From Adineta vaga (Eukaryota > Rotifera), in assembly GCA_021613535.1 (NCBI GenBank), contig CP075494.1, positions 10,168,001 to 10,232,000 on the forward strand: DNA of 64,000 bases, in the 5' to 3' direction. The notes under the pieces were generated by a model, which was given only the letters and a program-made list of their open reading frames with translations, was not told the origin of the DNA and made no database searches. The position numbers were made by a program, and so were the translations under genes. Of this stretch, positions 29,801 to 44,800 are shown in pieces. Numbering within the stretch: the stretch's first letter is position 1; every line of letters starts with the position of its first letter.

Positions 29801-32800
29801 GAAATGATTGGTGCTGTATATTGTCCGTTATCACCTCGAGATCCGCAACAACGATTGCATACATTGTTACAGCAAACAAATAGTCATATAGTTCTTGCTC
29901 ATCATTTCACGAAGTCGAACTTTGATGAAAATACCGTCACAATCGATATTGATTTTATACTTATTGACAATGATATTCAAAAAGATATTGATGTTTGTCG
30001 ATTAACAGACGTGATCATGACATCAGATAACATCGCTTATGTAATTTTCACCAGTGGATCAACAGGAATACCCAAATCAGTAGATAACTCGTTGCATTGT
30101 TTATTGACTAGATTAACTATATCATTCTCTTCCTAGGTTCAAATCAAGCAACGCAGCTTCATTGAACTCATATGTTCGCTAGTTCGTAGTGATGTTTTAA
30201 TCAAGCATGACACTGTTGTGCAAATGTCACGTTGCTCTTTTGATGGTCACATACAGGATATACTGGGTTCACTGGCTGTTGGAGCTACTCTTATCATGTT
30301 ACATCCACATGGTATTATGGACTATGATTACCTTGCTAATGTTCTCCAACAAAAGAATGTTACTTGGATCCTAACAGTACCAAGTATCCTTTATAATTTC
30401 TTTACTTTCGTACAACAAACAAACTACCTCTCTAAGATTAAATGTTTGCGATCGGTTTGTACTGGCGGTATGTAGTCAAATATTGTAATACATAAATTCT
30501 TACTTTATTGATAATGTATATAGGTGAGGCGTGTTTTGACAAACTAGTAGTCCTAATTCGAAATAGTGTGACACAAAGTTGTCGATTATGGAATATGTAT
30601 GGCCCTGTAGAAACAACAGTTGAATGCGTTTCTCATAATCTGAGTGGTGCAACAAATACGGCGAGCATTCCTATTGGTAAACCAATACAAAACTACAAAT
30701 GCCTAGTCTTGGATGACTTTTTGCAAATGAATATAATTGCTCAAAAAGGTGAGTTGCTTGTCGGAGGAGCAGGCGTGTTTCCTGGTTATCTTGGGCGTGG
30801 TGATTTAACGGCACAAGTACTCATCAATATTGATGGTCAGACTTACTATCGAACAGGTGATCTTGTTCGAATGGATGACAATGGACTACTCCATTACATT
30901 GGAAGGAAAGACTTTCAAATCAAACTTCGTGGTCAACGTATCGAAATCGGTGAAATTGAACAATGTTTACTGGGAATTTCCATCGAAGCATGCATCGTCA
31001 TCAAATGGGGAGAAGATCATCTAGTTGCTTATGTTCAAAGTTCTCATACTACCGAAGAACAACTACGTGAACATTGTCAATCGCATCTACCACCACATAT
31101 GGTTCCATCCATGTTCATCATACTTGACAAACTTCCTCTCAATGCTAATGGAAAAGTCGATCGAAAACAACTTCCTTCGCCAGAATTTTCGAATTTAACC
31201 GCTTTATCACAAGACGAATCTCAAAATTCACTGAATCACTTGGAACAACGAGTATATGATATCTGGTGTCAAGTTCTTCATTTCAAAGGAAGTCATTTAT
31301 CTAAAACTATCAACTTCTTTAGTGCGGGTGGTCATTCACTACTTTTTATCGAATTGTACCACCGTTATCAAACTGTGTTCGAGTTTGATATTCATGCTCT
31401 GTCAATCGCTCCTTTTCTTGAACAACCGACTATAGTTCAACACGCAAGCTTACTGGAAAAAGTCACAATGAATGAGTTGAAGTCAGCACAATGGCATACA
31501 CTCCATCTGATAAAAGGTAAGCTATTTTCATCTCATACCATATTCTTTGAAAAACTAATGTGGTTTATACATAAATTTGTAGGTAACGCATCTTTTGCTC
31601 AAGAACGCATTTTTCTGGACGAGCGAGTTCGGTTTTCAAAGAAAGTCGCTATCTATAATGAACTGATTGTCTTAAGACTTGCTGATGGTACCTTGCCAGT
31701 GAATCGTCTAAGAGATGCTTTCCGATATCTGTTAAGTAAACATGCTGTATTGCGAACATCTATTGTTTTCGACAACGAAACCGGTTATGTTCATCAATAT
31801 ATCAATGACAATATTCAAAACTACGCATCAGTTAACAAACACACATTTGAGAGTGATCATCAACTCAACGACATCATACATCTGCTATTAATTGATCCTC
31901 ATCTCTTCGATTTATCCACTGGACGTGTCTTTAGCTGTCAACTATTTTATCGACAATCATCTAACAGCGAAGAAAGAAATACTGATTTCATCGAAGAATC
32001 TGATGTTCTCATATTTGCTTTTCATCATGCAGCCTTTGATCGGACATCTCGCTCGATATTTTTCAAGGATCTGTATCATGCTTATAATAATAATTCAATA
32101 TGGTTCGACGAAGAGAAATCATTGCAATACATTGATTACAGCGTTCATGAACGTCTAATTGATATGACACCATCACGCGAGTTTTGGCGTTCTCAACTAG
32201 CTGGCTACCATGTCGAGCATAGCTTAGCGTTACCTGTTGATCGACGTCGTTCGCTCAGTGAACAACGATCGGGTGCAAGCTGTGTCGTTCAAACATCCTT
32301 CGACAAAGAAATTTCTGCATCATTCTTGGAATATGCTTCATCACATCAAGTGACACCATTTCAACTAGGTCTTGCTACATTCTATGCATTTTTGTTCAAG
32401 TTAACACATGGTGACAATGATATATGTGTTTCTGCTCTGAATGCTAATAGATACAGACCGGAATTGCAGAACATTATGGGCATGTTTGTTGCAACATTAC
32501 CACATCGAATTCATCTTGACAAGCAGTTGACCTTTCACGAACTTGTTAGAGTTGTGCACGAAACATGTTTAGCGATTCTTGAGCATTCTTATTATCCTCT
32601 GCAACAAATTCTAACTGATCGGCGTCTGAATCAATCTCCTGTTTCATTTCTTGACATAATGTTTGAGTTTGCTACTGGATTTTCTGGCGAGGGTCGAAAC
32701 TTTTCGAACAGTCTGTACTTGGAAAATGTATCATTAGAACAAACATTACAAATGGCTAAATTTGATGTCATGCTTTGGTTTGGCTATAATCCATCATTGA

Positions 32801-35800
32801 AAGATGAAAAATTATCATTCAGTTTGATTTGTTCAAGTGATTTGTTTGAGGTGTCAACGGTCAGAATGATAGCTCGAAGATTTAATCATTTTCTTCATCA
32901 GATTTTTTTAACAAATCCAATTGTCGATCAAGCAGATGCTCATGCTCGTTCTCTCACTAAATATAATCTTATTCTACCAGAAGAAGATTTAGAAATTCAA
33001 AAACAAGTATTCTGTCGACAATTAACTGTTATAAATGAAGGTACGTTAATTTAAAATGTGTGAAATCTACTAGTATTAAAGAGAATTGAGTCGATAATAG
33101 TTTGGAAACCTGTATTAATTAGAAAAAATCTGATTATTTTTCATACATGAACTTTTGAAAGTTGATAAGGAAAGAAAGAAAAATCACTATTTCACATGTC
33201 TGAGATTTATGGGACCTTGAACAATAATCTGAATGCGCTCATCTATTATATAATTTACAATGTTTGTTATTTTATGTCACACATTCATATATATCATGTA
33301 TAATTCTCGAACAATTACTATGTTCTATTGTCAAGTAGGAGATTACAGATCCTCGGTAGTATAGTTGCGTTTTGTAACATTTTCGCATGTCGTCCAGTGT
33401 AATGGTGACTTGTTTCGTGTGAAAATTGAAGCATTCTTTTTGTTCGACTACATGTTTTACTTTGACAAAGATATTGGAATAGTGAAGGACATCAACATGT
33501 TGTAATGCAAATGAATTTTGTCTGATTGAACTATTAATGATTATGACTAAATACATTTTGATATCGCGATATAAACCAGTGACAGAAATATTTCAAAATA
33601 AATCACATCTACAGCCCAATAAAATACTGTAAGACGCAGCTTTGTTCCAAATACTTTAAAAGAAATAATGCTTTTTTAGAAATATTAAATAATTTTTACA
33701 TACGATGGAATCCACGGAAGATTGCACTGTAGTCTTCTATGAAATAGTTAAGATTTGCTATGAAAAATAGAGTCAGTCGTGTGTCATAATTAGTCAGTCT
33801 CACATATTCGATGGTCGATCTATTTTTACTATTGCTGTTCCGATATATTCCTGATGGTGATTCTACCGCACTCTGTAGTCTGAAGACATACCATAATAAT
33901 TCTCAAACAATTATTCTTTTTCTAACATAGCACCTGCTTCTTATGCACAAACTCGACTTTCGTATGATGAGAAAACACCTTTTCATCCAGATCAGTCTTC
34001 GACAATCAATTACAACATGCCATTTCTTTATCAGCTATTACCAAAACACACTTTATCTATCAAGCGACTTCGGCAAGCTCTAGAACTGTTGGTCATCAAA
34101 CACGAATCATTCCGAACTTCTCTCATTCTCCCCCAAGAAACCAATATACTCATACAAAAAATCATAGATCCTGCGTATAATAAGTCCGATCTGTTTAAGT
34201 TTCTCGAAAGTACATATGAAACGATCGAACAATTGAACGACATCATTACTAGTGAAAAGGAAAACTCGAAATGTTTTGATTTACCTCAAGGCCTCGTGTT
34301 TCGATGTCATCTCATTTACTACAAACATATCTCTGATAACGATATTCTTTCTGGTAGCGATCGAATTATTTTCAACTTCCACCATGCTGTATTCGATATT
34401 CCATCAATGAATATTTTTCTTCGTGATCTCAATGAAGTATACACGATAGGTCAACTACCGAACGATGACAATGATAGGTTGCGTTATATCGATTGTAAGC
34501 ATACATGGATTGTATCGACCCATTTAATGTTATTTTTCTTTGTTTATATTTAGATACTATAATCGAACAGCAAATGCCAATGACTGGTGCAAATATGTTT
34601 TGGCTGGATGCTCTGCAGGATTGTCATCTCGATCGATCTCAGCCACTGCCATATGATCGACACCGTCTTTCCAACGAGAATCGAACTGGCCACAGCATTT
34701 CGACATCTTTTGATTTCGGTCATGATCTCTCCTATGAATTTCTCGCTTATACATCGTCTCACAATATTTCACTCCGGCAACTGACACTTACTGTCTATTA
34801 TGCTTTTCTATACAAATTGACGAATGAAGAGACAGATATTTGTGTTGTGATGAACGTTAACAATCGATACAGAGATGAACTCAAATCAATCATTGGATTG
34901 TTTGAGAATATCATTCCATTGCGTTGTCAAGTTGATCCTCACTGGTCTTTTCACCAATTAATTCAACATGTTTGCGAAATAGAGGAAAGTTGCGTCAAGT
35001 ATTCGTATCTTCCCTTTCAACGCATTGTCAATCAACATGCAAATCCTACAGGAACTGCATTTCTAAATATCTTTTTTCATTTTCAATCAAGTGAAAGTCA
35101 ACATAATCAGACTAAAGTGATGATAGGAGACGCTAGACTCTATCGTTTATCTGACCCGGTCGAGAAAACTAATCATGATATGATAAATCAGTTTGATTTC
35201 TTAGTTTTCATCGAACACAACGCAAGTGATAATCGACTATCATGCACAATCAAGGCGTCACTCGATTTGTTCAGTGAAAATACGGTTTCTACGATTGCAC
35301 ATCGATTCCATTGCATGATACAAAGTATGGTTCACCCGACAAATGATCAAATGACAACACCAATCTACGAATTATCATTCAGATCACCGAATGACGAATT
35401 GTTAATGCAATCAGTGAATAACACAGAAATGAAGAATTCATCTGTTTCCTGTATTCATCATGAGTTTGTCCGTCAGGTGATCGCACATCCACAGAAACTA
35501 GCAGTTGAACTTGACGAACAGTCTCTCACGTATTCAGAATTGTTACATTCAGTTCAAGTTTTGTCTCTACGTCTTCTGAACGAATATCGCGTTGTTCCAA
35601 ACGAAATCATCTGCCAGTGTCTTGAGAGAAGTCTTGCGATGGTAAGTTGATGAAAGGTATTAACCATAGTCTTAGTGAAATATTGATATTGATTAGGTCA
35701 TTGGTATGATGGCAATTGAGATGATCGGTGGTGTATATTGTCCTCTATCACCTCGAGATCCGGAACAACGTTTGTATGCACTTGTACAACAGACGAATAG

Positions 35801-38800
35801 TCGTCTTGTACTGGTGCATAGTTCAACAATAAACAAGTTTCCCCTTTCTTTCATTATATTAGATATTGATATTCTAACGATTCGTGTAGATCTCGAAGAT
35901 GTTTCTAGTATTGTTCAACTATCAAATATTATAGTCACGCCAGATAATATTGCCTATATTATTTTTACCAGTGGATCAACTGGGATACCGAAAGCTGTGA
36001 GTGATGTCTTCAACGATGAAGTGACAAAGCAGTAATATCCATTTCTTTTATAGGCACAAATTCAACACCGAAACGTGAGCGCGTGTATGCATTCTATGGT
36101 GACAATTGATGCTGTCAATCAATACGATATGGTCATACAAATTGCACGTTGTTCATTTGATGTTCATGTTCTAGACATAATGGGAACATTGATGATTGGT
36201 GGATCTTTGATAATGCTACATCCTGACGGTATTCTAGACCTTGAATATTTCACATCAGTGCTGCAAGAAAAACAAATCACTTATATTCAAGCAGTTCCTA
36301 GTTTGCTTAAAGCATTCTTTACATTTCTGAAAGAAACATTTCAATACTCTCAAGCAACATGTTTCAGATCTGTCTGTAGTAGTGGTTAGTGGTTATAAAT
36401 CACATTTTTATCTCAATAATCTCTCTTTCTTTTCGTAGGAGAACCTTTCTCACTCGACTTAATGTCGTTAATAAACAGTTACGTCACAAGCAAATGTAAT
36501 ATATGGAATTTGTACGGTCCCGCCGAGACAATAATTTGTACATTTCAATGTGTCAATTCGTCAGAGGATATAATAAAAATTCCAATCGGCTTGCGTATGC
36601 CTGACTATCAATGTCTGATATTAGACAAATTCTTACAAAAACTTGCGCTAGATCAGGAGGGTGAATTATTTGTGGGAGGGTTAGGAGTCTTCGCTGGCTA
36701 TCTTGCACAAGATGATTTGACAACGAAAGTACTCACTAATATTGATGGTGCGAATTTCTATCGCACAGGTGATCTTGTTCGAATGGACAGCAATGGACTT
36801 CTCCATTACATTGGAAGAAAAGACTTTCAAATCAAACTTCGTGGTCAACGTATCGAAATCGGTGAAATTGAACAGTGTTTGTTGCAAACTTCCATCGACG
36901 CATGCATCGTCATCAAATGGGGAGAAGATCACCTAGTTGCTTACATTCAAAGTTCTGGCATCACTGAAGAACAGCTACGCGAACATTGTCAATCGCATCT
37001 CCCACCACATATGATTCCATCGATGTTCATCATACTTGACAAACTTCCTCTCAATCCAAATGGAAAAGTAGATAGAAAACAACTTCCTCTGCCCGAATTT
37101 TCTCATTTATCATCAGCACATTTGGGTGAAGATGGTAAACCAACAACACCAAGAAATGAAACTGAACGCATCATTCATCACATTTGGTGTGATATACTTA
37201 AGAGAAATGAGATCTCAATCGATACAAGCATCTTCAGTATTGGTGGCCATTCATTACTCATCATGCAACTCTTTCATCGATACAAGATAGAACTTCATCT
37301 AGAAGAAAACATCCTCTCCATTGCTGATCTCTTTCAACATTCATCCATCTCAGATCATGCAAGACTCATTCAAGAGACATTATGCATCATACGAACCGAT
37401 GATGAGCATCACTGGTATCCACTATATCTCAGTCAAGGTAAAATACATGTTACATACCTTTGAACAACTATATTTCTCTCTATTCGTTTATTTATAGCTA
37501 AAGCATCATCTGCTCAAGAGCGCATCTTTCTCGATGAACAAATTCGTTTTGCATCTCAAACTAGCAAAAACATATATGCAATCCCACATCTCTACCGCCC
37601 TATGTCAAACAATGATCAGATCTCAATGTCTAGATTCCACCAAGCACTTCACGCTGTCGTCACAAAACATACCATCCTTCGAACTGCCCTCTATCTCGAC
37701 ATCGATGGTTCTATTTTACAACGATGCTTAGAGTCAAATATCTCGTCTTTCCACGGGTCACGAGTATATGGTTTCACAATCATTAATCTTCAGAATGATG
37801 ATCGTCAAATCAATGAAACTGTGAGAGAGATTCAAAATCAATCTGATCTGTTTGATTTGTCACAAGGACGTGTCCTTCATTGTCACATTCTTCGTTATTC
37901 ACACATCGATGAAGATCTACTCACTGATCGTGACTTCATACTAATCAACATTCATCATGCAGCATTTGATGGTGCATCCACATCCACTTTTCTCTCTGAT
38001 CTTGCTCTTGCCTATGAGAACACCCACCCGCTACTGAGAGATAAAAGTACATTACAATACATTGACTATTCTGTTCATGAACATGTCATGGACACAACAT
38101 TAGCGCGTGACTTCTGGCATTCTCATCTCGAAGGATACAATCTTCAGCATCCTCTCGCCCTACCCATGGATCGGCAACGTCCATCCACTACTCAACGATC
38201 AGGTCTTGCATCCAGTAGTCACATCGTGTTCGATGATGATGTTGCTGAAGCCTTTCTTAACTATGCATCATCACATCATCTCACACTCTTTCAACTCGGC
38301 TTGGCTACATTCTATGCATTTCTCTTCAAACTGACGCATGGTCAAGACGACTTATGTGTTGCATCGATCAATGCGAATCGATATCGAAGTGAACTAGTGA
38401 ACATGATTGGAATGTTTGTTTCGACATTGCCATACCGTGTTCAACTGGATCCTCATTGGTCATTCGATGACCTTGTTCGACATGTGCGAGAGAGGTGTTT
38501 ATCAATTCTTGAACATTCTCATTATCCACTACAGCACATCTTGGCTGACTTTCATCTGAATCAATCGAATGCTTCGTTTCTTGAGACAATGTTCGATTTT
38601 ATCACTGTATCTCCGACTGTTCATCGTTTTAGTTTGAATGGCATTGAGTTGGAACAAGTATCAATGGGCGGAGAAGCAGGTGGAGGATTGAAGTTTGACT
38701 TCTCTGTTACATTTGTTCACAATAAAGCAGCGAGTGACAAACAACTATCATACTTCGTTGCGTGTTCACAAGATCTATTCGATGTAGAATCAGTCGATAA

Positions 38801-41800
38801 AGTGGCACAACGATTGCATTGTATGATACAACGAATGTTTTCAATCATGGGACATCACATAGAGACCACAATCTGCGAATCTTCACTGATATTACCAAAT
38901 GAACGCGTGTTGATGCAATCGATGAACAATACCGAGATGCAGTATTCTTCTGCTTCGTTTATTCATCATGAGTTTGTTCGTCAAGTCGTCGAGCATCCGC
39001 AGAAACTAGCGGTTGAACTCGATGAACAGTCACTCACCTACACTGAGCTTCTCTATCACGCTCAAGTTCTGTCTTTGTATATTTTGGAGGAATATTATAT
39101 TATACCGGGTGACATCATTTGTCAGTGTGTCGAAAGAAGCGTATCAATGGTAAGTTTGATTGAGAGAATATATGTGGATGTCATTAATGTATGCATGTTG
39201 ATTAGGTGATTGGTACGATGGCAATCGAGATGGTTGGTGGTGTATATTGTCCGTTATCACCTCGTGATCCACAACAACGTTTGCATGCACTAGTGGAACA
39301 AACTCAATGTCGTCTCGTTTTATTACATTGTTCTACAGACACCATGTTCAGCAATGATTTAGTTCTAATTAATATCGATTCGCTGTTGATTAATAACAGT
39401 ACACATGACAATATTTATTATGATCTACTATCGAATATTTCAGTGGTCTCAGATAGTATTGCATACATCATATTCACAAGTGGATCGACAGGAGTACCAA
39501 AACCGGTCAGTAACACAAAACATAGGAGTGAACCGATTTTTTCTAGTACTATTGACGCGAGCGAGCAAAGTAACATCCTGTACAATTTCTAAGCTATACA
39601 GTTTGATATAATTCGATATCTTCCCTAAAAAGTTGAACAAGTAACACAATATAGTTACATAACGTTATGATGTGTTTTTCAAAAATTTCTCATGTTTTTC
39701 ATTTGTATATATGTGTATATTTCAAACTGCATGTAGTCAACAAGGGATGGATGCTGGAAATGTTTCTTGATTCCATTATTGTTAGAACTATCTTCAATAG
39801 AAATCCGTGATGAGACAAATAAGCTGCTTAAAATTTATTAGGAATTAATGTTTCAAAAAGCCCTTTTCCAAAGGAAAGAAAACTAACTTCTTTTCAGAAA
39901 AACAAAACAATTTTTTGGTTAAGACGAAAGTTGCTCAGATGATATATTCTTTATTACATAATTTTTTAGTAGACGGGGCTTCGTTCGAACATGTTCGAAT
40001 TTGTTTTTTGTACTAAAAGAGAAAATTGAATATAAATTATTCTATTGAAATACGATAAATCCAGATTTCTAGCAATGTATTCCAGACGACCGAGCGCAAA
40101 AGTATAGAAACAGTTACGAAAGATACATCATATAATAGAATATTTTACAGTGCACAGGGGATTATGTGTAACATCTTTTCTTTTATCACCAAAATATTTT
40201 TTGTGTTCCGTAGATTTTCCTATAATACTTGATAATTTACGTGTATGCTCTATAACTCAGTGATTATATGAATTATAGGACAGAATTTGGTTTAACAGCA
40301 AATGATAGCAACACACTAAAATTGAGCGAGAGTTTTAGGAAAAAACAAAACTTACTGGCGCAGTCTAACCTAAATATCTACTAATGAAAGAAAGATACAA
40401 CTTCACTTATATACAAATGAATATCATACTCGTTTTTTATTTTTGCAGGCTCAACTTCGGCACAGAAATTTTACTCAGGCTATTCAGTCGCTTGTACACG
40501 TTGATATATTGAACAAAAACGATACTGTTGTGCAAATGGCACGCTGTTCTTTCGATATTCATGTTCAGGAGATTCTAGGAACTCTTATTGTCGGGGGTAC
40601 ACTCATAATGCTACGTCCACGAGGTAATATTGACTTCGAATATCTCTCGACAATATTAAAAGAAAAAAAAATTACATCCCTCTACAGTGTACCAACACTG
40701 CTACAACTATTTTTCAATTTTCTTACGACAACTCAGCAAACGTTTGCTACACAATACCTTCGAATTCTTTGTACCGGAGGTAAGCGCATACGAATCGATA
40801 CTCATTGTTGTTTATGATCATATTTTTCAGGCGAGCGATGCTCATTAAAGTTGGTTGAGTTGATGAAAAGTATTATAAATGAAAATTGTTCCATATGGAA
40901 TTTGTGTGGTCCAGCTGAAACTACTCTACAGTCTTTATGTCATCGAGTAAACTTTTCAACAGATATAAAATCGGTTCCTCTTGGCAGGCCTCTTCCTAAG
41001 TATGATTGTATAATTCAAGACGATTTCGGTCAGCCTGTCATTGTCGGTCAAGAGGGTGAAGCACTGATTGGAGGTGTTGGAATATTTGCTGGTTACTTTG
41101 GACGTGATGATTTGACAAAAAAAGTACTTATTACCGTTGACAATGAAAGATTTTATAGAACAGGTGATCTTGTTCGAATGGACAGCAATGGACTTCTCCA
41201 TTACATTGGAAGAAAAGACTTTCAAATCAAACTTCGTGGTCAACGTATCGAAATCGGTGAAATTGAACAGTGTTTGTTGCAAACTTCCATCGACGCATGC
41301 ATCGTCATCAAATGGGGAGAAGATCACCTAGTTGCTTACATTCAAAGTTCTGGCATCACTGAAGAACAGCTACGCGAACATTGTCAATCGCATCTCCCAC
41401 CACATATGATTCCATCGATGTTCATCATACTTGACAAACTTCCTCTCAATCCAAATGGAAAAGTAGATAGAAAACAACTTCCTCTGCCCGAATTTTCTCA
41501 TTTATCATCAGCACATTTGGGTGAAGATGGTAAACCAACAACACCAAGAAATGAAACTGAACGCATCATTCATCACATTTGGTGTGATATACTTAAGAGA
41601 AATGAGATCTCAATCGATACAAGCATCTTCAGTATTGGTGGCCATTCATTACTCATCATGCAACTCTTTCATCGATACAAGATAGAACTTCATCTAGAAG
41701 AAAACATCCTCTCCATTGCTGATCTCTTTCAACATTCATCCATCTCAGATCATGCAAGACTCATTCAAGAGACATTATGCATCATACGAACCGATGATGA

Positions 41801-44800
41801 GCATCACTGGTATCCACTATATCTCAGTCAAGGTAAAATACATGTTACATACCTTTGAACAACTATATTTCTCTCTATTCGTTTATTTATAGCTAAAGCA
41901 TCATCTGCTCAAGAGCGCATCTTTCTCGATGAACAAATTCGTTTTGCATCTCAAACTAGCAAAAACATATATGCAATCCCACATCTCTACCGCCCTATGT
42001 CAAACAATGATCAGATCTCAATGTCTAGATTCCACCAAGCACTTCACGCTGTCGTCACAAAACATACCATCCTTCGAACTGCCCTCTATCTCGACATCGA
42101 TGGTTCTATTTTACAACGATGCTTAGAGTCAAATATCTCGTCTTTCCACGGGTCACGAGTATATGGTTTCACAATCATTAATCTTCAGAATGATGATCGT
42201 CAAATCAATGAAACTGTGAGAGAGATTCAAAATCAATCTGATCTGTTTGATTTGTCACAAGGACGTGTCCTTCATTGTCACATTCTTCGTTATTCACACA
42301 TCGATGAAGATCTACTCACTGATCGTGACTTCATACTAATCAACATTCATCATGCAGCATTTGATGGTGCATCCACATCCACTTTTCTCTCTGATCTTGC
42401 TCTTGCCTATGAGAACACCCACCCGCTACTGAGAGATAAAAGTACATTACAATACATTGACTATTCTGTTCATGAACATGTCATGGACACAACATTAGCG
42501 CGTGACTTCTGGCATTCTCATCTCGAAGGATACAATCTTCAGCATCCTCTCGCCCTACCCATGGATCGGCAACGTCCATCCACTACTCAACGATCAGGTC
42601 TTGCATCCAGTAGTCACATCGTGTTCGATGATGATGTTGCTGAAGCCTTTCTTAACTATGCATCATCACATCATCTCACACTCTTTCAACTCGGCTTGGC
42701 TACATTCTATGCATTTCTCTTCAAACTGACGCATGGTCAAGACGACTTATGTGTTGCATCGATCAATGCGAATCGATATCGAAGTGAACTAGTGAACATG
42801 ATTGGAATGTTTGTTTCGACATTGCCATACCGTGTTCAACTGGATCCTCATTGGTCATTCGATGACCTTGTTCGACATGTGCGAGAGAAGTGCCTATCTA
42901 TTCTAGAACATTCTCACTATCCGCTACAGCACATCTTGGCTGACTTTCATCTGAATCAATCGAATGCTTCGTTTCTTGAGACAATGTTCGATTTTATCAC
43001 TGCAAATGAAAACACCGATAATTTCTTTTTGAAAAAGACTCGTTTGGAACAAATATACTTGAAAGATACTAATCCAATGCGAAAGTTTGATTTTGCACTA
43101 ACATTTGCATTTAATTCAATTTTGAGTCGAAACCTACTATCATGTTATTTGGTCTGTTCTACTGACTTATTCGCGGAATCAACGGTATTATTGATTGGAC
43201 AACGATTTAAATTTTTCTTGGAAAACATTTTTCAAACGATTTCCGATGGCAATACAACAGATAGATCAGATATATCAATAAACAGATATTCCATAATTCT
43301 ACCAGAGGAGACGAGAGAAATAGAAGATCAACTTTTCCATCCTCAGTCGAATGTTTTCAATGAAGGTATGTAGATTTCTGAATATTGAGTTGTATAATAT
43401 CTCTATGAAAACTAAACACGATATACCAAATTTCTACGGTATTTGTTGGAAACTTTTCGCCACAAAAGCGATCTACTTGATTTCAAACAAAATAAAAGAG
43501 ATTTGCAAAGCTTTCGAAATTCTGATGAGTACCCAACAATAGAATCCACTTGAAATTGTTGTGCTGTTGAATAGTCGACAGAACTTAGAAGGATTCTGCA
43601 AACCTCCTTTATCTCTTTGAAGAGTGCATTAAGACGAGTCATCTGCAACTAGACCTTACTCTCAGAAGAAAAGATGAATAACAAATGCTAGATTCTCTCG
43701 TCGGAAAATCTTTATTAAAACTGTCAACCTCTATGATTAATAACTTTGAAGACACTCTCTTGAAATTATGCCATGTTTAGTTTTAGAGAAAACACGCCTA
43801 ACTCTTGTCCATGAACTAAGAGTCTAGAATTTGTATATGCGATATCATTGGAGAATACGATGAAAACGATTGAAATTTATGAAATCTGATGGAGCTGTTT
43901 TTGCAGGAAATACCGTTTACTAGATTGATTGTAGTCAGTGATAGCTCGTCTTACAGAATTTTTGAGCAAAAAGTTATTCTGATCAATAATTTTAATCATA
44001 ATTATAATTTTTAACTGGAGTCATAATCTTTAACTACGATTTTCAACATCATTTATTTCAAATCTGTAAAATAGTTTCATTTTTATCTATAAAACAAGAG
44101 TGGAAAAATGTAACAGTAATGTCAAAGTAACACTTGATTCCTCTATTATACGAGTTATGATTTGAATTAAATCTGAACAACTCTTTAAAGGAAAGACTAT
44201 AATAGTGAAAATCATTTTGACTTTTCCTAAATTATATAGACTTTTAACATCTGAAAATCAATTTTAACTTCCACACTATAAACCAACAGTTTTAACCGAC
44301 TACGCTTGATTAATTGATATTATTTAATACATGTTAACGTATTATTACATTCAATCGGCAAAATGTAATATCACAGATCGTGATCGACATATCATTATTG
44401 TTCAGAAAACGAGACTATGAGGATCTCACTTATGGTTCACTTATAGTAGCTGATTCGTATTCGTATGTCACGCTTCAGTCCTGCATGAATAAAACCGATG
44501 GCTTTTCTTAATATTTAGAATACATTTCGAGCGGGAACAAACTGATTTCATCATTTGGTGATTTCATGTGATTTCAAATGATTTCAGTTATTGAAATCAG
44601 TTTGTTCCCCCTTGATACATGAGGAATACAGAATCAAAAACTTGGAATCTGATTGATTTATTTAGGCAATCTTGTCGGTAAACTGATATTTTTAAAGCTA
44701 ATAAAAACGCATTAAAGCCCTATCTGCATTATCGTTTACAATAGTTACTTTTCAAAAGGAAATGAGCGTATTTATGCACGTTCAAACATGGGGAAGATAA

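Noticed and set aside
31517-31582. Coding read-through between T3 and Ca4
   Set aside because: The 66-bp segment is open, but it has intron borders and interrupts the conserved G|NASFAQ junction. The equivalent segment elsewhere is clearly an intron.
39530-39650. Small frames inside the 943-bp intron and its copy
   Set aside because: They are conserved only because the whole intron was duplicated. There are no substitutions to show coding constraint.
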